This document shows positions 10,588 through 23,966 of a DNA stretch of 64,000 bases, piece after piece. This DNA is from Prosopocoilus inquinatus (taxonomy: Eukaryota; Arthropoda; Insecta; Coleoptera; Lucanidae): positions 186,001-250,000 of the forward strand of contig JAYKNF010000025.1 in assembly GCA_036172665.1 (NCBI GenBank), written 5' to 3'. The stretch's first letter is position 1. Every line of letters begins with the position of its first letter. The translations under genes and the position numbers were made by a program. The notes beneath the pieces were generated by a model, which worked only from the letters and a program-made list of their open reading frames with translations, was not told the DNA's origin and did no database searches.

Positions 10588-12822
10588 CGTTGTTCCTGTA
10601 ATGTATCTAATCGATCCTTACTCATCTATCATGTTATTTGACGTTTGGACGGACTCCAGTAACTCTGATGTGAGATACAAAGTTATCGGACGCAGCAGAA
10701 GCTGGAAATAGTTTTAAACGAAACAACACGTATTAGCGTTGTTCCTGTGATGTTTCTAATCGATCCTTACTTATCTATCATGTTATTTGACGTTTCGATG
10801 GACTCCAGTAACTATGATGTGAGATACGAAATTTTCGGACGCAGCAGAAGCTGGAAATAGTTTTAAACGAAACAACACGCATTAGCGTTGTTCCTGTGAT
10901 GTATCTAATCGATACTTACTCATCTGTCATGTTATTTGGCGTTTCGATGGACTCCAGTAACTCTGATGTGAGATACGAAATTTTCGGACGCAGCAGAAGC
11001 TGGAAATAGTTTTAAACGAAACAACACGTATTAGCGTTGTTCCTGTGATGTATCTAATCGATCCTTACTCATCTATCATGTTATTTGACGTTTTAATGGA
11101 CTCCAGTAACTCTGGTGTGAGATACAAAGTTCTCGGACGCAGCAGAAGCTGGAAATAGTTTTAAACGAAACAACACGCATTAGCGTTGTTCCTGTGATGT
11201 ATCTAATCGATCCTTACTCATCTGTCATGTTATTTGGCGTTTCGATGGACTCCAGTAACTCTGATGTGAGATACAAAGTTATCGGACGCAGCAGAAGCTG
11301 GGAAGAGTTTTGAACGAAACAACACGTATTAGCGTTGTTTCTGTGATGTATCTAATCGAGCCTTACTTATCTACTATGTTATTTGACGTTTCGATGGACT
11401 CCAGTAACTCTGATGTGAGATACGAAATTTTCGGACGCAGCAGAAGCTGGAAATAGTTTTAAATGAAACAACACGCATTAGCGTTGTTCCTGTGATGTAA
11501 CTAATCGATCCTTACTCATCTATCATGTTATTTGACGTTTGGACGGACTCCAGTAACTCTGATGAGAGATACAAAGTTCTCGGACGCAGTAGAAGCTGGA
11601 AATAGTTTTGAACGAAACAACGCGTATTAGCGTTGTTCCTGTGATGTATCTAAACGATTCTTACTTATCTAACATGTTATTTGACGTTTGGATGGACTCC
11701 AGTAAGTCTGATGTGAGATACAAAGTTCTTGGACGCAGCAGGAGCTGGAAATAGTTTTAAACGAAACAACACGTATTAGCGTTGTTCCTGTGCTGTATCT
11801 AATCGATCCTTAATAATCTATCATGTTATTTGGCGTTTCGATTGACTCCAGTAGCTCTGATGTGAGATACGACGTTTTCGGACGCAGCAGAAGCTGGAAA
11901 TAGTTTTAAACGAAACAACACGTATTAGCGTTGTTCCTGTGATGTATCTAATCGATCCTTACTTATCTATCATGTTATTTGACGTTTCGATGGACTCCAG
12001 TAACTATGATGTGAGATACGAAATTTTCGGACGCAGCAGAAGCTGGAAATAGTTTTAAACGAAACAACACGCATTAGCGTTGTTCCTGTGATGTATCTAA
12101 TCGATCCTTACTCATCTGTCATGTTATTTGGCGTTTCGATGGACTCCAGTAACTCTGATGTGAGATACGAAATTTTCGGACGCAGCAGAAGCTGGAAATA
12201 GTTTTAAACGAAACAACACGCATTAGCGTTGTTCCTGTGATGTATCTAAACGATCCTTACTTATCTAACATGTTATTTGACGTTTGGATGGTCTCTAGTA
12301 AGTCTGATGTGAGATACGACGTTTTCGGACGCAGCAGAAGCTTTAAATAGTTTTAAACGAAACAACACGTATTAGCGTTGTTCCTGTGATGTATCTAATC
12401 GATCCTTACTCATCTATCATGTTATTTGACGTTTGAATGGACTCCAGTAACTCTGGTGTGAGATACAAAGTTCTCGGACGCAGCAAAAGCTGGAAATAGT
12501 TTTGAACGAAACAACACGTATTAGCGTTGTTCCTGTGATGTATCTAATCGATCCTTACTTATCTACTATGTTATTTGACGTTTCGATGGACTCCAGTAAC
12601 TCTGATGTGAGATACGAAATTTTCGGACGCAGCAGAAGCTGGAAATAGTTTTAAATGAAACAACACGCATTAGCGTTGTTCCTGTGATGTATGTAATCGA
12701 TCCTTACTCATCTATCATGTTATTTGTCGTTTCGATGGACTCTAGTAACTCTGATGTGAGATACGACGTTTTCGGACGCAGCAGAAGCTGGAAATAGTTT
12801 TAAATGAAACAACACGCTTTAG

Positions 12823-12898
12823 CGTTGTTCCTGTGATGTATCTAATCGATCCTTACTCATCTATCATGTTATTTGACGTTTCAAACAACACGTATTAG
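12823..12898 (+). repeat. 76-bp truncated monomer
   Basis: Junction at 12875-12889, 9,564 bp from the one at 3311. Confidence 0.96.
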
Positions 12899-13047
12899 CG
12901 TTGTTCCTGTGATGTATCTAAACGATTCTTACTTATCTAACATGTTATTTGACGTTTGGATGGACTCCAGTAAGTCTGATGTGAGATACAAAGTTTTTGG
13001 ACGCAGCAGGAGCTAGAAATAATTTTAAACGATACAACACGTATTAG

Positions 13048-13180
13048 CGTTGTTCCTGTGCTGTATCTAATCGATGCTTACTTATCTATCATGTTATTTG
13101 ACGTAACTCTGATGAGAGATACAAAGTTCTCGGACGCAGTAGAAGCTGGAAATAGTTTTGAACGAAACAACACGTATTAG
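13048..13180 (+). repeat. 133-bp truncated monomer
   Basis: Deletion junction at about 13100. cgatgc variant; it lies 9,564 bp from the copy at 3484. Confidence 0.95.
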
Positions 13181-13776
13181 CGTTGTTCCTGTGATGTATC
13201 TAAACGATTCTTACTTATCTAACATGTTATTTGACGTTTGGATGGACTCCAGTAAGTCTGATGTGAGATACAAAGTTTTTGGACGCAGCAGGAGCTGGAA
13301 ATAGTTTTAAACGAAACAACACGTATTAGCGTTGTTCCTGTGATGTATCTAATCGATCCTTACTCATCTGTCATGTTATTTGACGTTTCGATGGACTCTA
13401 GTAACTCTGATGTGAGATACGAAGTTTTTGGACGCAGCAAGAGCTGGAAATACTTTTAAACGAAACAACACGTATTAGCGTTATTCCTGTGATGTATCTA
13501 ATCGATCCTTACTCATCTATCATGTTATTTGACGTTTGGATGGACTCCAGTATCTCTGATGTGAGATACGAAATTTTCGGACGCAGCAGAAGCTGGAAAT
13601 AGTTTTAAACGAAACAACACGCATTAGCGTTGTTCCTGTGATGTATTTAAACGATCCTTACTTATCTAACATGTTACTTGACGTTTGGATGGACTCCAGT
13701 AAGTCTGATGTGAGATACAAAGTCCTCGGAAGCAGCAGAAGCTGGAAATAGTTTTAAACGAAACAACACGCATTAG

Positions 13777-13924
13777 CGTTGTTCCTGTGATGTATCTAAT
13801 CGATCCTTACTCATCTATCATGTTATTTGGCGTTTCGATGGACTCCAGTAACTCTGATGTGAGATACGACGTTTCGGACGCAGCAGCAGCTGGAAATAGT
13901 TTTAAACGAAACAACACATATTAG
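13777..13924 (+). repeat. 148-bp L monomer
   Basis: Copy of 4213-4360 at a shift of 9,564 bp. Confidence 0.95.
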
Positions 13925-16010
13925 CGTTGTTCCTGTAATGTATCTAATCGATCCTTACTCATCTATCATGTTATTTGACGTTTGGACGGACTCCAGTATC
14001 TCTGATGTGAGATACAAAGTTATCGGACGCAGCAGAAGCTGGAAAGAGTTTTGAACGAAACAACACGTATTAGCGTTGTTCCTGTGATGTATCTAAACGA
14101 TCCTTACTTATCTAACATGTTATTTGACGTTTGGATGGGCTCCAGTAAGTCTGATGTGAGATACAAAGTTTTTGGACGCAGCAGGAGCTGGAAATAGTTT
14201 TAAACGAAACAACACATATTAGCGTTGTTCCTGTAACGTATCTAATCGATCCTTACTCATCTATCATGTTATTTGACGTTTGGACGGACTCCAGTAACTC
14301 TGATGTGAGATACAAAGTTATCGGACGCAGCAGAAGCTGGAAATAGTTTTAAACGAAACAACACGCATTAGCGTTGTTCCTGTGATGTATCTAATCGATC
14401 CTTACTCATCTATCATGTTATTTGACGTTTGGACGGACTCCAGTAACTCTGATGTGAGATACAAAGTTATCGGACGCAGCAGAAGCTGGAAATAGTTTTA
14501 AACGAAACAACACGTATTAGCGTTGTTCCTGTGATGTATCTAATTGATCCTTACTCATCTATCATGTTATTTGACGTTTGGATGGACTCCAGTAACTCTG
14601 ATGTGAGATACAAAGTTTTTGGACGCAGCAGAAGCTGGAAATAGTTTTGAACGAAACAACACGTATTAGCGTTGTTCCTGTGATGTATCTAATCGATCCC
14701 TACTTAGCTACTATGTTATTTGACGTTTCGATGGACTCCAGTAACTCTAATGTGAGATACGAAATTTTCGGACGCAGCAGCAGCTGGAAATAGTTTTAAA
14801 CGAAACAACACATATTAGCGTTGTTCCTGTGATGTAACTAATCGATCCTTACTCATCTATCGTGTTATTTGACGTTTGGACGGACTCCAGTAACTCTGAT
14901 GAGAGATACAAAGTTCTCGGACGCAGTAGAAGCTGGAAATAGTTTTGAACGAAACAACACGTATTAGCGTTGTTCCTGTGATGTATCTAAACGATTCTTA
15001 CTTATCTAACATGTTATTTGACGTTTGGATGGACTCCAGTAAGTCTGATGTGAGATACAAAGTTTTTGGACGCAGCAGGAGCTGGAAATAGTTTTAAACG
15101 AAACAACACGTATTAGCGTTGTTCCTGTGCTGTATCTAATCGATCCTTACTAATCTATCATGTTATTTGGCGTTTCGATGGACTCCAGTAGCTCTGATGT
15201 GAGATACGACGTTTTCGGACGCAGCAGAAGCTCTAAATAGTTTTAAAAGAAACAACACGCATTAGCGTTGTTCCTGTGATGTATCTAATCGATCCTTACT
15301 CATCTATCATGTTATTTGGCGTTTCGATGGACTCCAGTAACTTTGATGTGAGATACGAAGTTCTCGGACGCAGCTGAAGCTGGAAATAGTTTTAAATGAA
15401 ACAACACGTATTAGCGTTGTTCCTGTGATGTATCTAATCGATCCTTACTCATCTATCATGTTATTTGGCGTTTCGATGGACTCCAGTAACTTTGATGTGA
15501 GATACGAAGTTCTCGGACGCAGCTGAAGCTGGAAATAGTTTTAAACGAAACAACACGCATTAGCGTTGTTCCTGTGATGTATCTAATCGATCCTTACTCA
15601 TCTGTCATGTTATTTGGCGTTTCGATGGACTCCAGTAACTCTGATGTGAGATACGAAATTTTCGGACGCAGCAGAAGCTGGAAATAGTTTTAAACGAAAC
15701 AACACGCATTAGCGTTGTTCCTGTGATGTATCTAAACGATCCTTACTTATCTAACATGTTATTTGACGTTTGGATGGTCTCTAGTAAGTCTGATGTGAGA
15801 TACGACGTTTTCGGACGCAGCAGAAGCTTTAAATAGTTTTAAACGAAACAACACGTATTAGCGTTGTTCCTGTGATGTATCTAATCGATCCTTACTCATC
15901 TATCATGTTATTTGACGTTTGAATGGACTCCAGTAACTCTGATGTGAGATAAGAAGTTTTCGAACGCAGCAGAAGCTGGAAATAGTTTTAAACGAAACAA
16001 CACGTATTAG

Positions 16011-17798
16011 CGTTGTTCCTGTGATGTATCTAATCGATCCTTACTCATCTATCATGTTATTTGACGTTTGAATGGACTCCAGTAACTCTGGTGTGAGATA
16101 CAAAGTTCTCGGACGCAGCAGAAGCTGGAAATAGTTTTGAACGAAACAACACGTATTAGCGTTGTTCCTGTGATGTATCTAATCGATCCTTACTTATCTA
16201 CTATGTTATTTGACGTTTCGATGGACTCCAGTAACTCTGATGTGAGATACGAAATTTTCGGACGCAGCAGAAGCTGGAAATAGTTTTAAATGAAACAACA
16301 CGCATTAGCGTTGTTCCTGTGATGTAACTAATCGATCCTTACTCATCTATCATGTTATTTGACGTTTGGACGGACTCCAGTAACTCTGATGAGAGATACA
16401 AAGTTCTCGGACGCAGTAGAAGCTGGAAATAGTTTTGAACGAAACAACGCGTATTAGCGTTGTTCCTGTGATGTATCTAAACGATTCTTACTTATCTAAC
16501 ATGTTATTTGACGTTTGGATGGACTCCAGTAAGTCTGATGTGAGATACAAAGTTCTTGGACGCAGCAGGAGCTGGAAATAGTTTTAAAGGAAACAACACG
16601 TATTAGCGTTGTTCCTGTGCTGTATCTAATCGATCCTTACTAATCTATCATGTTATTTGGCGTTTCGATGGACTCCAGTAGCTTTGATGTGAGATACGAC
16701 GTTTTCGGACGCAGCAGAAGCTGGAAATAGTTTTAAACGAAACAACACGTATTAGAGTTGTTCCTGTGATGTATCTAATCGATCCATACTTATCTATCAT
16801 GTTATTTGACGTTTCGATGGACTCCAGTAACTATGATGTGAGATACGAAATTTTCGGACGCAGCAGAAGCTGGAAATAGTTTTAAACGAAACAACACGCA
16901 TTAGCGTTGTTCCTGTGATGTATCTAATCGATCCTTACTCATCTGTCATGTTATTTGGCGTTTCGATGGACTCCAGTAACTCTGATGTGAGATACGAAAT
17001 TTTCGGACGCAGCAGAAGCTGGAAATAGTTTTAAACGAAACAACACGCATTAGCGTTGTTCCTGTGATGTATCTAAACGATCCTTACTTATCTAACATGT
17101 TATTTGACGTTTGGATGGTCTCCAGTAAGTCTGATGTGAGATACGACGTTTTCGGGCGCAGCAGAAGCTTTAAATAGTTTTAAACGAAACAACACGTATT
17201 AGCGTTGTTCCTGTGATGTATCTAATCGATCCTTACTCATCTATCATGTTATTTGACGTTTTAATGGACTCCAGTAACTCTGGTGTGAGATACAAAGTTC
17301 TCGGACGCAGCAGAAGCTGGAAATAGTTTTGAACGAAACAACACGTATTAGCGTTGTTCCTGTGATGTATGTAATCGATCCTTACTCATCTATCATGTTA
17401 TTTGTCGTTTCGATGGACTCTAGTAACTCTGATGTGAGATACGACGTTTTCGGACGCAGCAGAAGCTGGAAATAGTTTTAAACGAAACAACACGCATTAG
17501 CGTTGTTCCTGTGATGTATCTAATCGATCCTTACTCATCTGTCATATTATTTGGCGTTTCGATGGACTCCAGTAACTCTGATGTGAGATACGAAATTTTC
17601 GGACGCAGCAGAAGCTGGAAATAGTTTTAAACGAAACAACACGCATTAGCGTTGTTCCTGTGATGTATCTAAACGATCCTTACTTATCTATCATGTTATT
17701 TGATATTACGATGGACTCCAGTAACTCTGATGTGAGATAAGAAGTTTTCGAACGCAGCAGAAGCTGGAAATAGTTTTAAACGAAACAACACGTATTAG
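16011..17798 (+). repeat. 1,788-bp (12-monomer) duplication, unit 1
   Basis: Order X, Y, S, B', Z, U (agagttgtt), V, E', X', AA, V (ctgtcatatt), W. The next X starts at 17799, exactly 12 monomers on. Private changes are tttaaagg near 16587, tccatac near 16785 and cgggcg near 17154. Confidence 0.88.
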
Positions 17799-19288
17799 CG
17801 TTGTTCCTGTGATGTATCTAATCGATCCTTACTCATCTATCATGTTATTTGACGTTTGAATGGACTCCAGTAACTCTGGTGTGAGATACAAAGTTCTCGG
17901 ACGCAGCAGAAGCTGGAAATAGTTTTGAACGAAACAACACGTATTAGCGTTGTTCCTGTGATGTATCTAATCGATCCTTACTTATCTACTATGTTATTTG
18001 ACGTTTCGATGGACTCCAGTAACTCTGATGTGAGATACGAAATTTTCGGACGCAGCAGAAGCTGGAAATAGTTTTAAATGAAACAACACGCATTAGCGTT
18101 GTTCCTGTGATGTAACTAATCGATCCTTACTCATCTATCATGTTATTTGACGTTTGGACGGACTCCAGTAACTCTGATGAGAGATACAAAGTTCTCGGAC
18201 GCAGTAGAAGCTGGAAATAGTTTTGAACGAAACAACGCGTATTAGCGTTGTTCCTGTGATGTATCTAAACGATTCTTACTTATCTAACATGTTATTTGAC
18301 GTTTGGATGGACTCCAGTAAGTCTGATGTGAGATACAAAGTTCTTGGACGCAGCAGGAGCTGGAAATAGTTTTAAACGAAACAACACGTATTAGCGTTGT
18401 TCCTGTGCTGTATCTAATCGATCCTTACTAATCTATCATGTTATTTGGCGTTTCGATGGACTCCAGTAGCTTTGATGTGAGATACGACGTTTTCGGACGC
18501 AGCAGAAGCTGGAAATAGTTTTAAACGAAACAACACGTATTAGAGTTGTTCCTGTGATGTATCTAATCGATCCTTACTTATCTATCATGTTATTTGACGT
18601 TTCGATGGACTCCAGTAACTATGATGTGAGATACGAAATTTTCGGACGCAGCAGAAGCTGGAAATAGTTTTAAACGAAACAACACGCATTAGCGTTGTTC
18701 CTGTGATGTATCTAATCGATCCTTACTCATCTGTCATTTTATTTGGCGTTTCGATGGACTCCAGTAACTCTGATGTGAGATACGAAATTTTCGGACGCAG
18801 CAGAAGCTGGAAATAGTTTTAAACGAAACAACACGCATTAGCGTTGTTCCTGTGATGTATCTAAACGATCCTTACTTATCTAACATGTTATTTGACGTTT
18901 GGATGGTCTCCAGTAAGTCTGATGTGAGATACGACGTTTTCGGACGCAGCAGAAGCTTTAAATAGTTTTAAACGAAACAACACGTATTAGCGTTGTTCCT
19001 GTGATGTATCTAATCGATCCTTACTCATCTATCATGTTATTTGACGTTTTAATGGACTCCAGTAACTCTGGTGTGAGATACAAAGTTCTCGGACGCAGCA
19101 GAAGCTGGAAATAGTTTTGAACGAAACAACACGTATTAGCGTTGTTCCTGTGATGTATGTAATCGATCCTTACTCATCTATCATGTTATTTGTCGTTTCG
19201 ATGGACTCTAGTAACTCTGATGTGAGATACGACGTTTTCGGACGCAGCAGAAGCTGGAAATAGTTTTAAATGAAACAACACGCTTTAG
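17799..19288 (+). repeat. 1,788-bp duplication, unit 2 (partial, 10 monomers)
   Basis: It repeats X, Y, S, B', Z, U, V, E', X', AA and then exits to the 76-bp monomer. The related block 10 has a single pass and is shorter than block 4 by precisely 1,788 bp. Confidence 0.88.
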
Positions 19289-19364
19289 CGTTGTTCCTGT
19301 GATGTATCTAATCGATCCTTACTCATCTATCATGTTATTTGACGTTTCAAACAACACGTATTAG
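19289..19364 (+). repeat. 76-bp truncated monomer
   Basis: Junction at 19341-19355. It marks the switch from class I to class II HORs. Confidence 0.96.
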
Positions 19365-19497
19365 CGTTGTTCCTGTGCTGTATCTAATCGATCCTTACTT
19401 ATCTATCATGTTATTTGACGTAACTCTGATGAGAGATACAAAGTTCTCGGACGCAGTAGAAGCTGGAAATAGTTTTGAACGAAACAACACGTATTAG
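19365..19497 (+). repeat. 133-bp truncated monomer, directly after a 76-bp monomer
   Basis: Deletion junction at about 19417. This is the first class II example: no spacer monomer precedes it. Confidence 0.95.
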
Positions 19498-20987
19498 CGT
19501 TGTTCCTGTGATGTATCTAAACGATTCTTACTTATCTAACATGTTATTTGACGTTTGGATGGACTCCAGTAAGTCTGATGTGAGATACAAAGTTTCTGGA
19601 CGCAGCAGGAGCTGGAAATAGTTTTAAACGAAACAACACGTATTAGCGTTGTTCCTGTGCTGTATCTAATCGATCCTTACTCATCTATCATGTTATTTGG
19701 CGTTTCGATGGACTCCAGTAACTATGATGTGAGATACGAAATTTTCGGACGCAGCAGAAGCTGGAAATAGTTTTAAACGAAACAACACGCATTAGCGTTG
19801 TTCCTGTGATGTATCTAATCGATCCTTACTCATCTGTCATGTTATTTGGCGTTTCGATGGACTCCAGTAACTCTGATGTGAGATACAAAATTTTCGGACG
19901 CAGCAGAAGCTGGAAATAGTTTTAAACGAAACAACACGCATTAGCGTTGTTCCTGTGATGTATCTAAACGATCCTTACTTATCTAACATGTTATTTGACG
20001 TTTGGATGGTCTCCAGTAAGTCTGATGTGAGATACGACGTTTTCGGACGCAGCAGAAGCTGGAAATAGTTTTAAACGAAACAACACGTATTAGCGTTGTT
20101 CCTGTGAAGTATCTAATCGATCCTTACTTATCTATCATGTTATTTGACGTTTGGATGGACTCCAGTAACCCTGATGTGAGATAAGAAGTTCTCGGACGCA
20201 GCAGAAGCTGGAAATAGTTTTAAACGAAACAACACGCATTAGCGTTGTTCCTGTGATGTATCTAATCGATCCTTACTCATCTATCATGTTATTTGGCGTT
20301 TCGATGGACTCCAGTAACTTTGATGTGAGATACGAAATTTTCGGACGCAGCAGAAGCTGGAAATAATTTTAAACGAAACAACACGCATTAGCGATGTTCC
20401 TGTGATGTATCTAATCGATCCTTACTCATCTATCATGTTATTTGGCGTTTCGATGGACTCCAGTAGCTCTGATGTGAGATACGACGTTTTCGGACGCAGC
20501 AGAACCTGGATATAGTTTTAAATGAAACAACACGCATTAGCGTTGTTCCTGTGATGTATCTAATCGATCCTTACTCATCTATCATGTTATTTGGCGTTTC
20601 GATGGACTCCAGTAACTTTGATGTGAGATGCGAAGTTCTCGGACGCAGCTGAAGCTGGAAATAGTTTTAAATGAAACAACACGTATTAGCGTTGTTCCTG
20701 TGATGTATCTAATCGATCTTTACTCATCTATCATGTTATTTGACGCTTCGATGGACTCCAGTAACTCTAATGTGAGAATCGAAATTTTCGGACGCAGCAG
20801 AAGCTGGAAATAGTTTTAAACGAAACAACACGCATTAGCGTTGTTCCTGTGATGTATCTAAACGATCCTTACTTATCTAACATGTTATTTGACGTTTGGA
20901 TGGACTCCAGTAAGTCTGATGTGAGATACAAAGTCCTCGGAAGCAGCAGAAGCTGGAAATAGTTTTAAACGAAACAACACGCATTAG

Positions 20988-21135
20988 CGTTGTTCCTGTG
21001 ATGTATCTAATCGATCCTTACTCATCTATCATGTTATTTGGCGTTTCGATGGACTCCAGTAACTCTGATGTGAGATACGACGTTTCGGACGCAGCAGCAG
21101 CTGGAAATAGTTTTAAACGAAACAACACATATTAG
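20988..21135 (+). repeat. 148-bp L monomer
   Basis: Twelfth monomer of block 5, 1,623 bp from the block start, between K and M. Confidence 0.95.
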
Positions 21136-22774
21136 CGTTGTTCCTGTAATGTATCTAATCGATCCTTACTCATCTATCATGTTATTTGACGTTTGGACGG
21201 ACTCCAGTAACTCTGATGTGAGATACAAAGTTATCGGACGCAGCAGAAGCTGGAAAGAGTTTTGAACGAAACAACACGTATTAGCGTTGTTCCTGTGATG
21301 TATCTAAACGATCCTTACTTATCTAACATGTTATTTGACGTTTGGATGGGCTCCAGTAAGTCTGATGTGATATACAAAGTTTTTGGACGCAGCAGGAGCT
21401 GGAAATAGTTTTAAACGAAACAACACATATTAGCGTTGTTCCTGTAACGTATCTAATCGATCCTTACTCATCTATCATGTTATTTGACGTTTGGACGGAC
21501 TCCAGTAACTCTGATGTGAGATACAAAGTTATCGGACGCAGCAGAAGCTGGAAATAGTTTTAAACGAAACAACACGCATTAGCGTTGTTCCTGTGATGTA
21601 TCTAATCGATCCTTACTCATCTATCATGTTATTTGACGTTTGGACGGACTCCAGTAACTCTGATGTGAGATACAAAGTTATCGGACGCAGCAGAAGCTGG
21701 AAATAGTTTTAAACGAAACAACACGTATTAGCGTTGTTCCTGTGATGTATCTAATTGATCCTTACTCATCTATCATGTTATTTGACGTTTGGATGGACTC
21801 CAGTAACTCTGATGTGAGATACAAAGTTTTTGGACGCAGCAGAAGCTGGAAATAGTTTTGAACGAAACAACACGTATTAGCGTTGTTCCTGTGATGTATC
21901 TAATCGATCCCTACTTAGCTACTATGTTATTTGACGTTTCGATGGACTCCAGTAACTCTAATGTGAGATACGAAATTTTCGGACGCAGCAGCAGCTGGAA
22001 ATAGTTTTAAACGAAACAACACATATTAGCGTTGTTCCTGTGATGTAACTAATCGATCCTTACTCATCTATCATGTTATTTGACGTTTGGACGGACTCCA
22101 GTAACTCTGATGAGAGATACAAAGTTCTCGGACGCAGTAGAAGCTCTAAATAGTTTTGAACGAAACAACACGCATTAGCGTTGTTCCTGTGATGTATCTA
22201 ATCGATCCTTACTCATCTATCATGTTATTTGGCGTTTCGATGGACTCCAGTAACTTTGATGTGAGATACGAAGTTCTCGGACGCAGCTGAAGCTGGAAAT
22301 AGTTTTAAATGAAACAACACGTATTAGCGTTGTTGCTGTGATGTATCTAATCGATCCTTACTCATCTATCATGTTATTTGGCGTTTCGATGGACTCCAGT
22401 AACTTTGATGTGAGATACGAAGTTCTCGGACGCAGCTGAAGCTGGAAATAGTTTTAAACGAAACAACACGTATTAGCGTTGTTCCTGTGATGTATCTAAT
22501 CGATCCTTACTTATCTATCATGTTATTTGACGTTTCGATGGACTCCAGTAACTATGATGTGAGATACGAAATTTTCGGACGCAGCAGAAGCTGGAAATAG
22601 TTTTAAACGAAACAACACGCATTAGCGTTGTTCCTGTGATGTATCTAATCGATCCTTACTCATCTGTCATGTTATTTGGCGTTTCGATGGACTCCAGTAA
22701 CTCTGATGTGAGATACGAAATTTTCGGACGCAGCAGAAGCTGGAAATAGTTTTGAACGAAACAACACGCATTAG

Positions 22775-23966
22775 CGTTGTTCCTGTGATGTATCTAAACG
22801 ATCCTTACTTATCTATCATGTTATTTGATATTACGATGGACTCCAGTAACTCTGATGTGAGATAAGAAGTTTTCGAACGCAGCAGAAGCTGGAAATAGTT
22901 TTAAACGAAACAACACGTATTAGCGTTGTTCCTGTGATGTATCTAATCGATCCTTACTCATCTATCATGTTATTTGACGTTTGAATGGACTCCAGTAACT
23001 CTGGTGTGAGATACAAATTTCTCGGACGCAGCAGAAGCTGGAAATAGTTTTGAACGAAACAACACGTATTAGCGTTGTTCCTGTGATGTATCTAATCGAT
23101 CCTTACTCATCTATCATGTTATTTGACGTTTGGACGGACTCCAGTAACTCTGATGTGAGATACAAAGTTATCGGACGCAGCAGAAGCTGGAAATAGTTTT
23201 AAACGATACAACACGTATTAGCGTTGTTCCTGTGATGTATCTAATTGATCCTTACTCATCTATCATGTTATTTGACGTTTGGATGGACTCCAGTAACTCT
23301 GATGTGAGATACAAAGTTTTTGGACGCAGCAGAAGCTGGAAATAGTTTTGAACGAAACAACACGTATTAGCGTTGTTCCTGTTATGTATCTAATCGATCC
23401 CTACTTAGCTACTATGTTATTTGACGTTTCGATGGACTCCAGTAACTATGATGTGAGATACGAAATTTTCGGACGCAGCAGAAGCTGGAAATAGTTTTAA
23501 ACGAAACAACACGCATTAGCGTTGTTCCTGTGATGTATCTAATCGATCCTTACTCATCTGTCATGTTATTTGGCGTTTCGATGGACTCCAGTAACTCTGA
23601 TGTGAGATACGAAATTTTCGGACGCAGCAGAAGCTGGAAATAGTTTTAAACGAAACAACACGCATTAGCGTTGTTCCTGTGATGTATCTAAACGATCCTT
23701 ACTTATCTATCATGTTATTTGATATTACGATGGACTCCAGTAACTCTGATGTGAGATAAGAAGTTTTCGAACGCAGCAGAAGCTGGAAATAGTTTTAAAC
23801 GAAACAACACGTATTAGCGTTGTTCCTGTGATGTATCTAATCGATCCTTACTCATCTATCATGTTATTTGACGTTTGAATGGACTCCAGTAACTCTGGTG
23901 TGAGATACAAAGTTCTCGGACGCAGCAGAAGCTGGAAATAGTTTTGAACGAAACAACACGTATTAG
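22775..23966 (+). repeat. Local 6-monomer (894-bp) repeat of the W-X pair
   Basis: W starts at 22775 and again at 23669, each followed by X. Between them lie P', Q, an R/U chimera (23371-23519) and V. The first X has aaatttctc and the second aaagttctc. Block 8 has only one W-X pass. Confidence 0.85.

Larger units (their letters stand above)
9413..12764 (+). repeat. Segment repeated at 31,938-bp distance, left copy
   Basis: It aligns with 41351-44702. Differences noticed are 9819 A/41757 T, 10045 T/41983 G, 10861 T/42799 C, 11843 T/43781 G and 12486 A/44424 G. The T at 11843 is also present in block 0 (2279), so blocks 0 and 3 are closer to each other than to block 9. Confidence 0.85.
9413..12898 (+). 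repeat. HOR block 3, class I, 24 monomers
   Basis: It has the same 3,486-bp length as block 2 but a different monomer order. From 9565 on it is a copy of block 0. Its first monomer carries aaacgatcc and ends with aaactatac, a variant otherwise seen only at the start of block 9 (41482). Private changes relative to blocks 0 and 9 include 9819 A, 10045 T and 12486 A. Confidence 0.93.
9565..15318 (+). repeat. Long-range duplication, 9,564-bp shift, right copy
   Basis: Counterpart of 1-5754. Past 15311 the sequence continues as T, T, V instead of jumping to AA, and aligns with 8041 onward. The left copy therefore has a deletion junction at about 5720-5755, or the right copy keeps the older order. 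Confidence 0.9.
12899..19364 (+). repeat. HOR block 4, class I, 44 monomers
   Basis: Its 6,466 bp equal 41x149 + 148 + 133 + 76. The first 2.4 kb copies block 1 at a shift of 9,564 bp. From 15311 it aligns instead to block 2 at a shift of 7,270 bp. One U monomer present at 8284 is missing near 15551. A chimeric X/W monomer lies at 15862-16010, followed by an internal 12-monomer duplication. Confidence 0.93.

Noticed and set aside
20628..20813. 61-62-codon frames starting in I- or F-type monomers (20628, 26197, 26647, 29830, 30280, 36148, 51209, 57526)
   Set aside because: All are the same chance frame across two monomers of the I-J or F-G type. They end at the tag in ggaaatag or the taa in aaataat, and show no coding features.
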